A stretch of 64,000 bases of DNA from Isoetes taiwanensis (lineage: Eukaryota > Streptophyta > Lycopodiopsida > Isoetales > Isoetaceae). The position numbers were made by a program, and so were the translations under genes. The DNA lies in NCBI GenBank assembly GCA_021234155.1, contig JAJEKV010000098.1:3585090-3649089 (forward strand), written 5' to 3'. Positions 11,292 through 21,528 of this stretch are shown here, in pieces. Position 1 is the stretch's first letter. The number at the start of each line of letters is the position of its first letter. The notes beneath the pieces were generated by a model, which was not told the DNA's origin, did not search any database, and worked only from the letters and a program-made list of their open reading frames with translations.

Positions 11292-12390
11292 CTATGGTGC
11301 TTGGTCACCGTTGGTGCGGCCTTGAGCAAAGTGGCATATATTACGCCCATACGGCCCGGTAGATGGCATTACGAGCAAATCTGTGGGACATGTAGCTCAC
11401 GAAACAAGCATTGCCACAACAGTCCCCAGGGACCGAGATCATATCGCCGCTTTAAAATCCACGAAACAACAATACAGTCACGCCGCGGCATTGCGACTAG
11501 CTTCCATAAGGATTTTGGAGAGTAAAATATGATCACCGTGGAGTGGATGAATAGGGCGGAAACTGCACGGCCAACCGACGCCTCGGGCCTCCGCCCATTA
11601 TGTTACCTTCTTCTCCAAAGACCCACGCTAGAAGTTTTTAGCGAGTAACGAGCTCACCATGATAATATGGTAGTTGGTGGAGTCATCCACAACTTCTCGC
11701 CTTATGAATAGGGGTGATCTTGCTAACCATCCATTCTGCGGGAGGCCCTCTCGATGGCCTGATTGATTATCCTCACAAAGGTCCGAGCAAAGCTGGCCCA
11801 CCCCATTTCAACAGCTTCGGCCTGAAGTCCCTACAAGTCCTTGCTTTACCATTAGCAAGATGCCTAAGACCACGTGGATGTCCGCCTCTAAGAGTTTTCT
11901 AGTGTTTCTCCTAGTTGATGCAAGCGAGTCGGCAATTGCTCACGGGGGTCATACAACTCCTCCAACCCGGCCGTCTCCAGCAACAAACGCGTAACATTTC
12001 AGTGGTTGATGCCTCTTATACAACACTCTATGCCAAAAAGGCTTTTGCCTGCATCATCGATAGATCAAACATGCGTTGCTGATTTTCCGCAATGTAGCGA
12101 TGCTTTTGGATTTCAAGAATGCCTTATAGTCCCTAGCGAACTACTGGCGGGCCGAGCCGTGATCTAAGATGGTGCGTAGGCGACTCTTTAGAGCCTTACA
12201 TTCCAGCGTCAAACCGGGGTTTTGAGGAATTATGTAGTGTCCCTGCTGGGGGCTTTCTTTGTTTAAAGCATTTTGCAGGCTAGCTGCGGTAAAGCCTTCA
12301 CCAACTATTCACACTTATCATGCAATGTATAGAGGGCATCAATCCCCTCAGCCCAGCTCACGCTCAAGCTCCACCTCATATCCTTGCTTC

Positions 12391-12917
12391 CTATAGTTCG
12401 GGTTGTATCCCAAACCTGGGGTGCCTGCACTTTGTGGCCACGCCCAATCGAAAGTGCCTCCAATCCAAAGTGACATAAAATGGATAGTGGTCTCGACAAA
12501 GTCTCTTCATCTCTTGTTCCTTCGTACTCGCCGCTAAATCACGAATGATATCAAGTTCGCACCGAGCTAGGAGATAGTCCACCACATTGGCTCCACCATC
12601 GCCTTCGCCGCTTCGCAAGTGAAGCCCCCCGATCGCGCCACCGAGCATACCATTGCATCACCATGTCAAAGATCCGACATAGCCGGACCAACTCTCTTCC
12701 AAAGGCTCGAGATCAGATCCCCGGAGCGTCTTGCATCTTTGGGATGCCTCGCTAACCAAAGTGGGTTGGAGTCGGCATTTCCACGAAGGTGACCGACCGC
12801 ACTGTGCGACGTGCATTGAAATCTCCCAATAAAACACATGATCCTCCGGCGACATCGCTCTATGTCATCATACAATTCCCTATAGGGCATATGCACATCT
12901 GAATCTGCATGATGCAC
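12391..12917 (-). pseudogene. LINE AP-type endonuclease remnant
   Basis: The minus-strand frames contain ELYDDIERCR, followed by a degenerate version of the GDFNAR box (read as IGRFQCTS in one frame, with GHLRGNADSNPL after it). Further downstream comes NVVDYLLARCELDIIRDLA, matching the SxxDYLL step of LINE apurinic endonucleases. The pieces lie in different frames, so the gene is broken. The enzyme normally nicks the target DNA to prime reverse transcription. Confidence 0.7.
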
Positions 12918-13071
12918 CCTGTAGAACTTAGAAGTTTCATGGGGTATATAACATCCTAGTGGGCGATGGTGAGGGCTCGCAAAGACTCGTATCCACAGGT
13001 AGCGGTTGAGTCTATCACCTTGTGGAGCGAGACTGTGGATGCTATAGAGTTGAAGGCACTCTATCCGTGCA

Positions 13072-13121
13072 TTATCATTGTTGTATAGTATGCATGCATT
13101 TTGCCTAAATGGATGTTTTAG
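13072..13121. repeat. Target-site duplication, right copy (LINE insertion)
   Basis: This matches 9672-9729: TTATCATTGTTGTATAG, then CATTTTGCC and TGGATGTTT in the same order. It defines the 5' boundary of the minus-strand LINE. Confidence 0.8.
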
Positions 13122-13796
13122 TGTTAAGGGGACTCTAATCCGTTTGCATGTTTACATGAAATAATTAATAACCTACATGTTTTGTCTCCATCGTGAACAT
13201 GCACATAAAATATTTAATAAGCTACATATTTTGTCTCCATTGCACTGATTTCGTCAAATTGTTGGATTATGAGTTTCCAAAAAGCATAGAGGCGATGATC
13301 ACTTGTAAGAACATCCAAATATGTAATTTTGAAGCAAAATATTTTTTAGGACTATTCAGAGATGTTTTGTCATTGAATTATTCTACAAAACCATGTTCAA
13401 TTGCATGTATCATGACATGTTCATCCCAATTCAGAAGTTTTCCCTCCATAAAATACTTATAAATGTCTTATTCAAGTAGTAGCTCTAAGAGGTCCCAATG
13501 CACATGCTGATGGTGTATCAGGTACAATGACTACAATGACAAAGGCCTTATTTGTATGTTATGCCAACAAATCCAAAGCCTTGGAATAGCACATACAACA
13601 TGAAGGTAGCATAAAATATGCCTTCACCATAAATAAACCAATATATACCTCTTATCCAAGAGAAATACGCTAGCCACAGCATCATACGCAACCATCATTC
13701 AAGGGTAAGCAAAATTGGATGCTTGGAAAGGATTGTTGGAAATGTATAATCTTAATCTATTTCTTCATGTGCATTAGAAGAAATCCAACTTCTATT
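13122..13796. other. AT-rich spacer with a small tandem duplication
   Basis: No gene is recognised. A tandem pair of about 48 bp covers 13147-13243; both copies contain AATAA.CTACAT.TTTTGTCTCCAT. The stretch directly before the TCF25 fragment may include part of its lost upstream sequence. Confidence 0.4.
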
Positions 13797-14455
13797 AAAC
13801 CTTCAATAACACCTAAAGCAAAGAAGACGAAAAAGACAAAAAGGAAGGGCAAATATCCTACTGTCTTGGAGAGCACACCGATTAGGAGGATGTTTATCAA
13901 ACTGGCAAAAGATTGATGGTTGAGAATGGGGCTAGCAACTCTGCAGATTTATCACAAATCAATGCTTTGATTTGCTTGCTTACCACCGACGCTTATACCA
14001 GGTCCTGCAAGGATCTAAGAAATTTGAAGCTAAGGATGAACTTCGTCACATATTTAAATCAAAGGTTATAAATGCGGTTGAAAGAAGTGGAGAGGGAAGT
14101 GGCCTTGTTGGAAGTGGGAGAAGGTGCCATAGGCATCTAAGTAGGGAGGGACCATTGAGAAGGAGCATACTTGTTGTACCATAGATAATTGGCATGATGG
14201 GATGGTGGTGTCTCTATAGAGCATGTAGAGACAAAAAATGGTGCTTATTTCAGATATGTTTACTCCTCAAATTATATAGAGACACAGAAACGATATGAAG
14301 AGTGTGCTGCATCACATGACCCAAATGCAATTGGGCTTTTACTTGCATACCATTATTACCACATCGATTCTTTGTTGTCATTGGCAGAAGTATGCAAGCA
14401 AATGGGAGAGTATCAACACTCTGCGATGTTTCTTGAAAAGTGTCTATATGCATAA
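13797..14455 (+). pseudogene. TCF25/NULP1-like pseudogene fragment
   Basis: TCF25 (NULP1) is a conserved eukaryotic protein of ribosome quality control and transcription. A Lys-rich stretch (KAKKTKKTKRKGK) lies near 13815. KKFEAKDELRHIFKSKV follows near 14020, like the family phrase LKAENELRRIFGSKV. A basic GREGPLRRSILVVP-like piece lies near 14140-14180. From 14226 an open stretch reads ETKNGAYFRYVYSSNY, then ASHDPNAIGLLL and HIDSLLSLAEVCKQMGEYQ, which is the strongest match. It stops at 14453-14455 right after KCLYA. The pieces change frame and contain stops, and the N- and C-terminal parts are missing. No introns are evident between the pieces, so a retrocopy is possible but unproven. Confidence 0.75.
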
Positions 14456-14739
14456 AATGTTGTCGGACCCCTTAGGTTGGGTTATTGAGTTTCTGCTCAA
14501 CTTTCAAGCTTGTCTTGTTCCTCTAGTATTCTTGTTTGTGGATATTGTGATCTCAACTTGGCAGAAGGTTCAGCCATGATAAGAACTAAGGGAGGTTCTA
14601 ATGGTGGAAATATGCCACATTAGCATGTGGCTGGAGGCTATTGCATCTATTGCTCCTAGGCTATTGCATCCGTTGCCATGCTATTCTTGCATGGATTCCT
14701 GCCATTCTTTCTTGTATGGACCAGTCATGGCCTCAGTGA

Positions 14740-15990
14740 GTGTATGGGATCAATAGGATAAGCTTCAGTCAGGAGGATATAATCTTTTGCGCAGACTCGA
14801 GGACGACGAGCACGAGAAGGTCTGGTGGGAACAAACAATGGTGAGATGTTAGCAGTGGGTGCATTTTCGGTGGCATCAGATGGAACTGGATCAGAGAGTG
14901 ACAATGGTGAAGCTGGAGGGGATGCGTCAAGACTGGTAGGAGGAGGATATAATGGAGTAGGAGATGGTAATGGCGCAGGTGGCGGATCAAGATCAGGCTG
15001 GGTAACAGAGGAGATAACATCAAAGCCTTCAAGAAGGAAATCAGGAGGAAGTGCAACATTTTGTATGGTCATCCAAGAAAAGCAACATATATTTGGAGCT
15101 GTTATTTATAGGCACCAAAAAGGGGCCACAAACGTCACTATGAATGAGGTAAAGAGGCCAAGGTGCTCGTGAATCTGATGCAGGAAAAATATGCCCGGTC
15201 AACTTGATCTGAAGATAGATCGGCATGGATTCTCTGGTGAAGAAATTCGTGGAAGCAATCCTCTGGAAGAGAGCAATTTGAATCGATATGGTGTTGGGTG
15301 CCCCAAACGTGAATGCCACGTATGAGATAAGGAAGAACCATGATGAGAGACACAATTGAATTCTTGAACAGTGCATGCAACCTCTTGAGTGACCACATTT
15401 AATTTGTATAGATTGCCCATTCATGAACCAGTCAGAACAATGTTGGAATTGGAATCTAGAATATGGCAATAATTTTCACAAAATGAAACAGTAAAACCAG
15501 CTGAAGTAATCTTACTGACAGATAGCAATTGTTTGTGAAGTCCAAGAACATGAAGAGCCTCCTTGATCTTGTAAACATGGCTCTTGGGAAGCTGAATTTG
15601 GACTGATCCAAGAGCAAATCCCATTTTGACAATTGTGATCTTCCATTTGCACAGAGCGGTGGGGACTGATAGACTGATAAGTGCAGAAATATTGCTTGAA
15701 TAGACTCATGTGAAAGTTGCTCCTGAGTCCTAGTACCAGGAGCCATCTTGTTCAGTGGAAGAAAAGCAATCATCTGCAGCAAATAGATACTCCAGGGTGC
15801 ATCATTTGAAGATATTATGATTTCTTGAACCAAATTATTATGCTCATTAAAGAATCAGCTGGCGAATCAGACTTGGGAACAGGAGCAGGAGCCTTGCATT
15901 CTCGAGAAAATGCTTGGGCTTTTGAAAATGATAGCATATGATTTTGTTTCTATCCAATTTAGGCTTGCAAGTCACAGAAGAAGAAGAAAT
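14740..15990 (-). mobile_element. Ty1/copia remnant, internally deleted
   Basis: Reading the minus strand 5' to 3': a degenerate gag zinc knuckle (ICYHFQKPKH) at about 15890-15970; the region before integrase (HVLGLHKQLLSVSKITSAG) at 15421-15624; the HARLGHP-like GAG-pre-integrase step near 15310; and the integrase start (LIHSDVCGPF, then YMLLFLDDHTK) at 15090-15170. Integrase then joins abruptly, near 15075, to the Pro/Ser-rich linker that normally follows it (14740-15072, ending in RARRPRV). The rest of integrase, all of RT and RNase H are missing. Multiple frameshifts show it is dead. Confidence 0.8.
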
Positions 15991-17034
15991 ACGGGCAAGC
16001 ATATTTGTATCAGATGAGGGCTGCATACTCCTTGGTTGTACACTTTGGATGAGACTAGTTCACTTTGGATGATGCTTCCACTCTGGGTAAATATAGTGAT
16101 TTTCATGAATATAGCAAAGATCTAGAACAGTTTTGATAGGTTTCCATCAGCTCAAGATCCTTGTTTCTTGGTTATTGGATCTTGCAGAGTAGGTTCTTCT
16201 TTGTTTATTTATGGATAGACACACCGAAACGGCGCATATGCCTATAAGGTAGAATAAAATTGAAGCAGGCTATGAGAGAAGATGATTCAAGATTTTATTT
16301 TTATTGGCAGTTTAAATATTTCTTACAGGTCTGTTTTGCTGGAAGCTTTTCCCCTCCTCTTGCTCTTTCTTTCTAGCGGAAAGATCTAGAGATGTTTTCT
16401 TGGAAGGAGCCAGAGTAAATTCTTGGTCTCAATTTTCACAGTTTTATAACAGGATATCTGATTATTTGAGATTGCCGAGCTAGGGACCTGATTGTGTCCA
16501 GGAAGATGCTTCCATATCAAGACCAGATATCATGAACCAGAATTAGGGAGTTTTGACTACCGACTGTGTGTCTAGCTTCCCTCACGTAGTCGGTGGCCGA
16601 TCGGCACATCCCGATAATGGAGCATCTCTTTTAGTTTCACATTTGGTAGTAAATCTGTTGATTTTGATCAGAGATTCAAGCATGTTGGCTTCTCTGAGCA
16701 GTGCTGGAGATTGTTCAGGTTACTCTTCATCTCTTTCCTTTTCATTTCTATTTTTGCAAGAGGTTTCTTGGAGCATTCAAGATTTATCTGCAGCTTGTGG
16801 AAAATGGGCATTCGACTCTGTAGTATTCTATTTAACTGAGAAGATGTTCATACTGTAGTACCAGTTAGATAGAAGAAGAGGTTGAGAGATTCTTATGAGT
16901 ACTATAATTGCAGATATGATTCAGATCCATATGGGATCTTTTGTACTTAAATTATATCTGATCCATAAGGGATCTTTGTATTGTAATTCTTCCAATCTGA
17001 TCAATACAAAAAGTTCTTACCTTAAAAAAAAAAT
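15991..17034. other. Spacer, possibly LTR-derived, unassigned
   Basis: No coding sequence is recognised. Near 16918-17000 two related phrases, GATCCATATGGGATCTTTTGT and GATCCATAAGGGATCTTTGT, precede CAATCTGATCAATACAAAA and an A-run at 17026. This arrangement resembles the end of a transcribed LTR or retro-inserted copy. I could not find its partner. Confidence 0.3.
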
Positions 17035-18855
17035 GTGGACAACATGGATGTAGAAGAGAATAATGCAAATAATAATGAGAAACCACCTGAAGCAAGTACA
17101 GATAATGCTAAAAAACCAGTTCTTGCCAATGAGGATAGGAGAATAGTAGTTTTCAGATTAACATGGAAGGATGAGAAAGTGAATTTGCATCATCAGTGCA
17201 GTAGAGGAATTGTTGGTGAGGGTGTGCTTACACTATGGGATCCCATGCACTGCTACAATGGGCAACTATTGGTGATGATTTTGTGGGAGTTTCCATTTCA
17301 TCAGTACAACTTTAGAATTTCAGTGTTGAGCTAAAGGACGAACATTGCGATGCTTGCAATAATATCAATAATGGTTTAGAGTTGCCAGCCTTGTTGCTCT
17401 GGCCAGTGGACTGTGTTGAGATAGTAGGAAAAGGGTTGCTTCAAAGAACTGAGCATGTTGGAGAAAATAATATTGTTGCAGATGAAAATGACATTCCATC
17501 CATACCCCCTTTGGATGTACTGATACCAGAAAAAAGGCCATACAACTTCCTCAAGAGGAAGAGGAGGAAGGAAAAAATTCGGATTGTGAAAGATGCTAAC
17601 AACTGTAGTAATGAGACTATGCAAGCTATCAGAGGGGGAGATTGTGGCTGCCCCAACAACTGCTTTGGTAGATTTATAGTACAAGAACTTGTGGAAGCCA
17701 GATCAATCTGTAAGGAGAAGACTCATGATGGTAGAAAAACTTATATTTACAACATTATAGAACATGCATTTGAGCCATCACCTGATGTTAGGAACAAGGG
17801 ATTTCCTATCGCTGGAAAACGGAAATGCGAGAATTGTGCTGGCATATTTGTCGTATCTTACATGGGTTGGAGTGTTTGAAATGGTCTATGTTGGTTACTT
17901 GATACCTATCCACACTCATGAAAATATTGATGCAATGTTTGGGCATTACAGGATCAAATTGCAATAAAATGATGTCACCACCTATCCGAGACTTTTGGAG
18001 CTATTTAAGCGGGGTTCTTAACCTCCTCCAATTGGTTCATTGATACAAAAAGTCCCCCGATTGGAAAGAGTTCATAGAGGGTTATACTCGTAAAAATATT
18101 ATTGGACATAATGCTCCTTTGCAATTTAGGTTTTGGGTAAAAAATGGAAAGTCAATAATGCAATATAAGATAAGGGTTGGAGATCCTGTGTGGAACCTGG
18201 GAGATAAGGATATATTGATTTGGAAAGAGGATGTGAGAGGTGAATCAATAGTGCCAACGGGAGAGCCTAAGCCTATAAAACCATCAGAGGAAGTGAAGGA
18301 CTGTGAGCGGACTATGGAAGAGATAATGGAATATATAAAGTACTGGCAGAAATCCTTAGCAGATAAACATATTGCACTAGAAAGGAGAGCATGCAATGAA
18401 GCCTTTGTAAAGTATTGTGAAGTTCATACACTCTTGGAGAGTTTGGATACAAGCAAGACTATCCTTAGAGAGGATTGGCTACCTCAAAGCCGATGGAGGC
18501 TCGACCATAGTCAATTCCAACCTGATCAGCAACCAATCCACTTGATGACAGAGGAGTCTGAAGAGGAGGAAGAACACTATGTTGGACCTAAAAAAAAGAG
18601 TGTCCCAAGTAAGAGTGTCCCAAGTATTATGGACTTGCTCCATATGATCCCAAGATGGATCTGAAGGACGGCCAATATTTGATCGTGAGACCAAATGACG
18701 AAGATACTTATCCTATATGGTTAGGGTATAACATCTCGGGCGTTTCTAGGGAAGCTAATAGCCCTACTGTAAACAAGGTGCATGTGGAATGGTGGCCGGT
18801 CGGTGGAAGAGGAGCTACTACTGAAAAAGAATGCTACAAAAGATTGTTTCAATAA
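17035..18855 (+). pseudogene. Remnant of a DUF7869-like mobile-element gene
   Basis: The pieces lie in several frames but in the order expected for a large integrase-like family found in plant, fungal and insect repeats. They are: an N-terminal acidic stretch (17035); a Cys-rich segment GGDCGCPNNCFGRF with KCENCAGIF (17620-17850); IPIHTHENIDAMFGHYRIKL (near 17908-17967), the diagnostic GHTHEDID-type motif; VPDWKEFIEGY and QFRFWVKNGKSIMQYK (18050-18170); a coiled, charged segment ending in an EESEEEEE run; and a terminal module with GQYLIVRP and YPIWLGYNISG (18670-18760). The central catalytic region between the Cys-rich part and the HTHENID motif is missing. The assignment rests on remembered family motifs. 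Confidence 0.5.
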
Positions 18856-19194
18856 GCACTAGATGTATGATGTAAGTGATCCTACCAATGGGTGGAAATA
18901 AGTTCCATGTAACCCCAGAAAGAGCAAGTCTGATCCGAGAAATGGGAACATGAAGCTCCCAATCTATGTGAAGAATAAAGTTCTATTGTTATTGGACAAG
19001 ATAGCCAAAAAAGGAAAAAATGTATGAGAGTTAATTGAGTGAAGGATACTAGAATTCTCGAAAGTGATTACTTTCATTATTTATGAGTGTAAATCTTATG
19101 AATTGCTTATGAGTATAAATGTTATGAGGTACATGTTTCACTATGCGGAATACAGGCTTGTAATTAACTAAGCGTTCACTTGTAGGTTATGGCC
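18856..19194. other. Short spacer
   Basis: No gene or repeat is recognised between the mobile-element remnant and the LTR that begins at 19195. Confidence 0.4.
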
Positions 19195-19794
19195 TGTTAG
19201 AATTAAGGTTGGAAATAAAAAGTGTTTACATGCAATCCCACATGTGTTGAAATTGGGCTTATTACTATTTGTACATCTCAAAATGATGGAATATTTTTCA
19301 AAATAATGAAATCGTGGTTCGATAAATAAGAGAAAGAAACAAGAGAGACTGTATGCCAAGATAAGAATCCCTTGAAATGATCAACAAGATACAAGAACTC
19401 TCCAGAACATGGAGATGAGACAACTAAAAAAAAATATTGACTTGTCTAAGCTTCTAAGTCTAAGCTTCTGATATATATAGTACAATGGCCTTGGGCCCAA
19501 AATAGCAAAAAATCTGCCATCTCAGATCTCGATTACCTAATCCCAAAATCTCTGTTGACAGCATGGGAGAATCTACCATAATATATTAAGTCATGATTGC
19601 TGTGATTCGTGCTGCAGAGACTCACACTCCAAGGCCTACGCTTCGTGGCCATGGGTTCTTTACGGCGTGGATTCCCGTGGCCTCTTCTTCTTTGTTGGCA
19701 TGGTCTTTGCTCCTGACATGGACACAAGGCCCTTGCCCTTGGGCTCTTTCGTGTACCTTAGAAATATTCTTGTGCCTTTGGGCACGAGACTAAC
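19195..19794 (-). mobile_element. LTR (600 bp, minus orientation)
   Basis: On the minus strand the segment begins TGTTAGTCTCGTGCCC (from 19794) and ends TTCTAACA (19195), giving perfect TGTTAG/CTAACA ends. A purine tract, GGTGGAGGGAG, lies immediately upstream at 19795-19805, as expected for the polypurine tract before a 3' LTR. A TATA-like CTATATATATCAG lies near 19470. No second LTR was found at higher coordinates, so the element is truncated. Confidence 0.65.
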
Positions 19795-20219
19795 ACTCCC
19801 TCCACCATAGAACACTCAGAGGAAAGAAAAGCAGACATTGTTTTTGAGGGAGGGAAATTCGCAACTTCATCTGCATCATCCTGGTGGCTGTGAGGAAGGA
19901 CCTGATTATGATAACTGGCAATCAGCAGCTGGCATTGGTGAAGGGCTTCGGGTGTGCCCTGCCCAAGAGCTGGCGTGGCATCAATAAGAAACCCAGATTG
20001 AACCATTTCTTCTAAGGCATGATGCACAGCTGCTGGGACAAATTGGCATTCAGCAAGAAGAAGTGTTTCAAGTCCAAAGGTGCAGACACTTGCATTTGGA
20101 TTGCAATGAAAAATAGGTCGCCATTGATTTAAGGAACTCGTGAGAATGCAGCATAGAACAACACAAAATCCAGCTTGGCGATGGACAGAAGGATCTGGAG
20201 AAGTGGCAGTATTTGTCAA
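19795..20219 (-). pseudogene. Internal fragment of the truncated LTR element
   Basis: An open frame of about 140 codons (20219 downward) runs to the polypurine tract and on into the LTR. It contains LETLLLAECQFVPAAVHHALEEM and a His/Gln-rich HHALEEMVQSGF..HQCQLLIASYHNQ region, but I recognise no RT, integrase or RNase H motif. Its position next to the polypurine tract makes it the 3' end of the element's internal region. Confidence 0.4.
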
Positions 20220-21528
20220 GAATTATGTCAAGCCGGACACAGCAATGGTGTCTTCCAAGACTTTTCATTATGAATATAGATCCAATTGGTGGTGTTATCC
20301 AAGGTGTCGGTATCCTTCTTTATATTAAAATTCATAATGTTGGCATGCCCTTCATGCTAAAAAGTGTCATACAATGCACGCGTGTAGATTCCTTCATTTT
20401 ATTTAAATAGTGGAAAACTTATAGAGTTTCCTAAAATTAAAACTGCATATAGTTTCCATATTGGAAACCTTATACAGCTTTGAAAGAAGGAAAACCTTAT
20501 ATAGCTTTGAATGAAGGAAACCAAATATAATATCCAGAGACAGCTTTGAAAGAAGGAAAACCTTATACAGCTTTGAATGAAGGAAACCAAATATAATATC
20601 CAGGGAAAATTTCAGTGGAAACCTAATGTAGTTTCAAGCGAAGATTAGGTTTCCACTAATACCACATTACGTTTCAACATGAAATCCTATAAGGTTTCCT
20701 ATGAAGTCCAACCCAAATCACGAGTAGATAAAATCATCGCGTCAAAACCGTCTCCCTAAATTTCCATAACTATGGATAAAAGATTAGGTTAAACCAATGG
20801 CTCCAAATAGTGCTACATCAATACTTCAACGTGGATACTAAAATTGCTGCAAAGTGTGAACTCGTATTTGTCCAAACGTGAAAAGAATTTGCATGCCCGA
20901 GATGCCAAAATAAACCCTTTCCAAAAAAAAACGAAGAGATATGGATTTACGGTATTGTGCTCCAAAAGTGCTAGTTTAAAAGCTCACAAGCTATGGCGCG
21001 TAGGCGTATTCCCTTCTTTTCTTGGTTGTTTTCACGTTTCCATTGGTTTCGAGCTCGCAAGACCGTCAAGAAGAAGAGAGGAAAAAAAATCAGTATGCTA
21101 ACCAGGTTGTGCCCTATCTTTATAATCCGTCGACCAAACCCGCACTAGTGGAGCTTTTTCTTCTTCTTCTTCTTCTTCAGAATTTCTTTTATCTTCAGTG
21201 TTATCTACGAAGATTTGCTCGTGTATGCAGTTCATCCACTTTTCTCTTTCAATTTCTGTGTTTACTCAATTTTTTTGCTTGATCATATTTTTGTGCTTCA
21301 TTTACCTTTGTAAAACATTCGATGGCCTGAATGCTTAGAAACGTATGTAAAGTCTGTCTTTGTTAATCAGATGTAAAAATAGTGTTCAGTTCATGTCAGA
21401 AGATTGTCTAAGTTTTGCTTTTGAAATTGATGATTGTTTATTGTATATTTAGGAGCAGCAGTGCAGTTCTAACGTTGCTACCTCTGAGCTTGAGAAGGTG
21501 TGCCTCGGTTGCTTTGCGTTGTAATCTT
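20220..21528. other. Spacer and 5' flank of the macrodomain gene
   Basis: No gene is recognised. It includes the 66-bp tandem pair at 20475-20606 and a TTC-rich tract at 21156-21178. The frame of the macrodomain gene stays open upstream of its first ATG, to about 21415, and encodes RSSSAVLTLLPLSLRRC, which would resemble a transit peptide if an upstream exon supplied a start. Confidence 0.4.
20475..20606. repeat. Two tandem 66-bp units with internal half-repeats
   Basis: The units 20475-20540 and 20541-20606 are nearly identical. Each holds CAGCTTTGAAAGAAGGAAAA followed by a related AGCTTTGAATGAAGGAAACC half-unit and AAATATAATATCCAG. Related CCTTATA/TTTCC words continue on both sides (20410-20700), so the array is wider but decayed. 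Confidence 0.75.

Larger units (their letters stand above)
9730..13071 (-). mobile_element. Decayed LINE with AP-endonuclease and reverse transcriptase
   Basis: This non-LTR retrotransposon of about 3.3 kb is oriented on the minus strand. Its 5' end lies near 13071, the endonuclease region at 12400-12920, the reverse transcriptase at about 10900-11700, a C-terminal part at 10265-10710, and the 3' UTR near 9780-10000. The 3' tail is a GGAA microsatellite (9729-9780), not poly(A). The size, the apparently single EN-RT coding region and the simple-repeat tail resemble the RTE clade; that assignment is inference. Many frameshifts and stops mean it is inactive. The flanking duplications at 9672-9729 and 13072-13121 mark both ends. 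Confidence 0.85.

Noticed and set aside
14725-15072. Pro/Ser-rich 115-residue ORF as a gene
   Set aside because: Its RARRPRV end and its place next to integrase identify it as the copia linker left after deletion.
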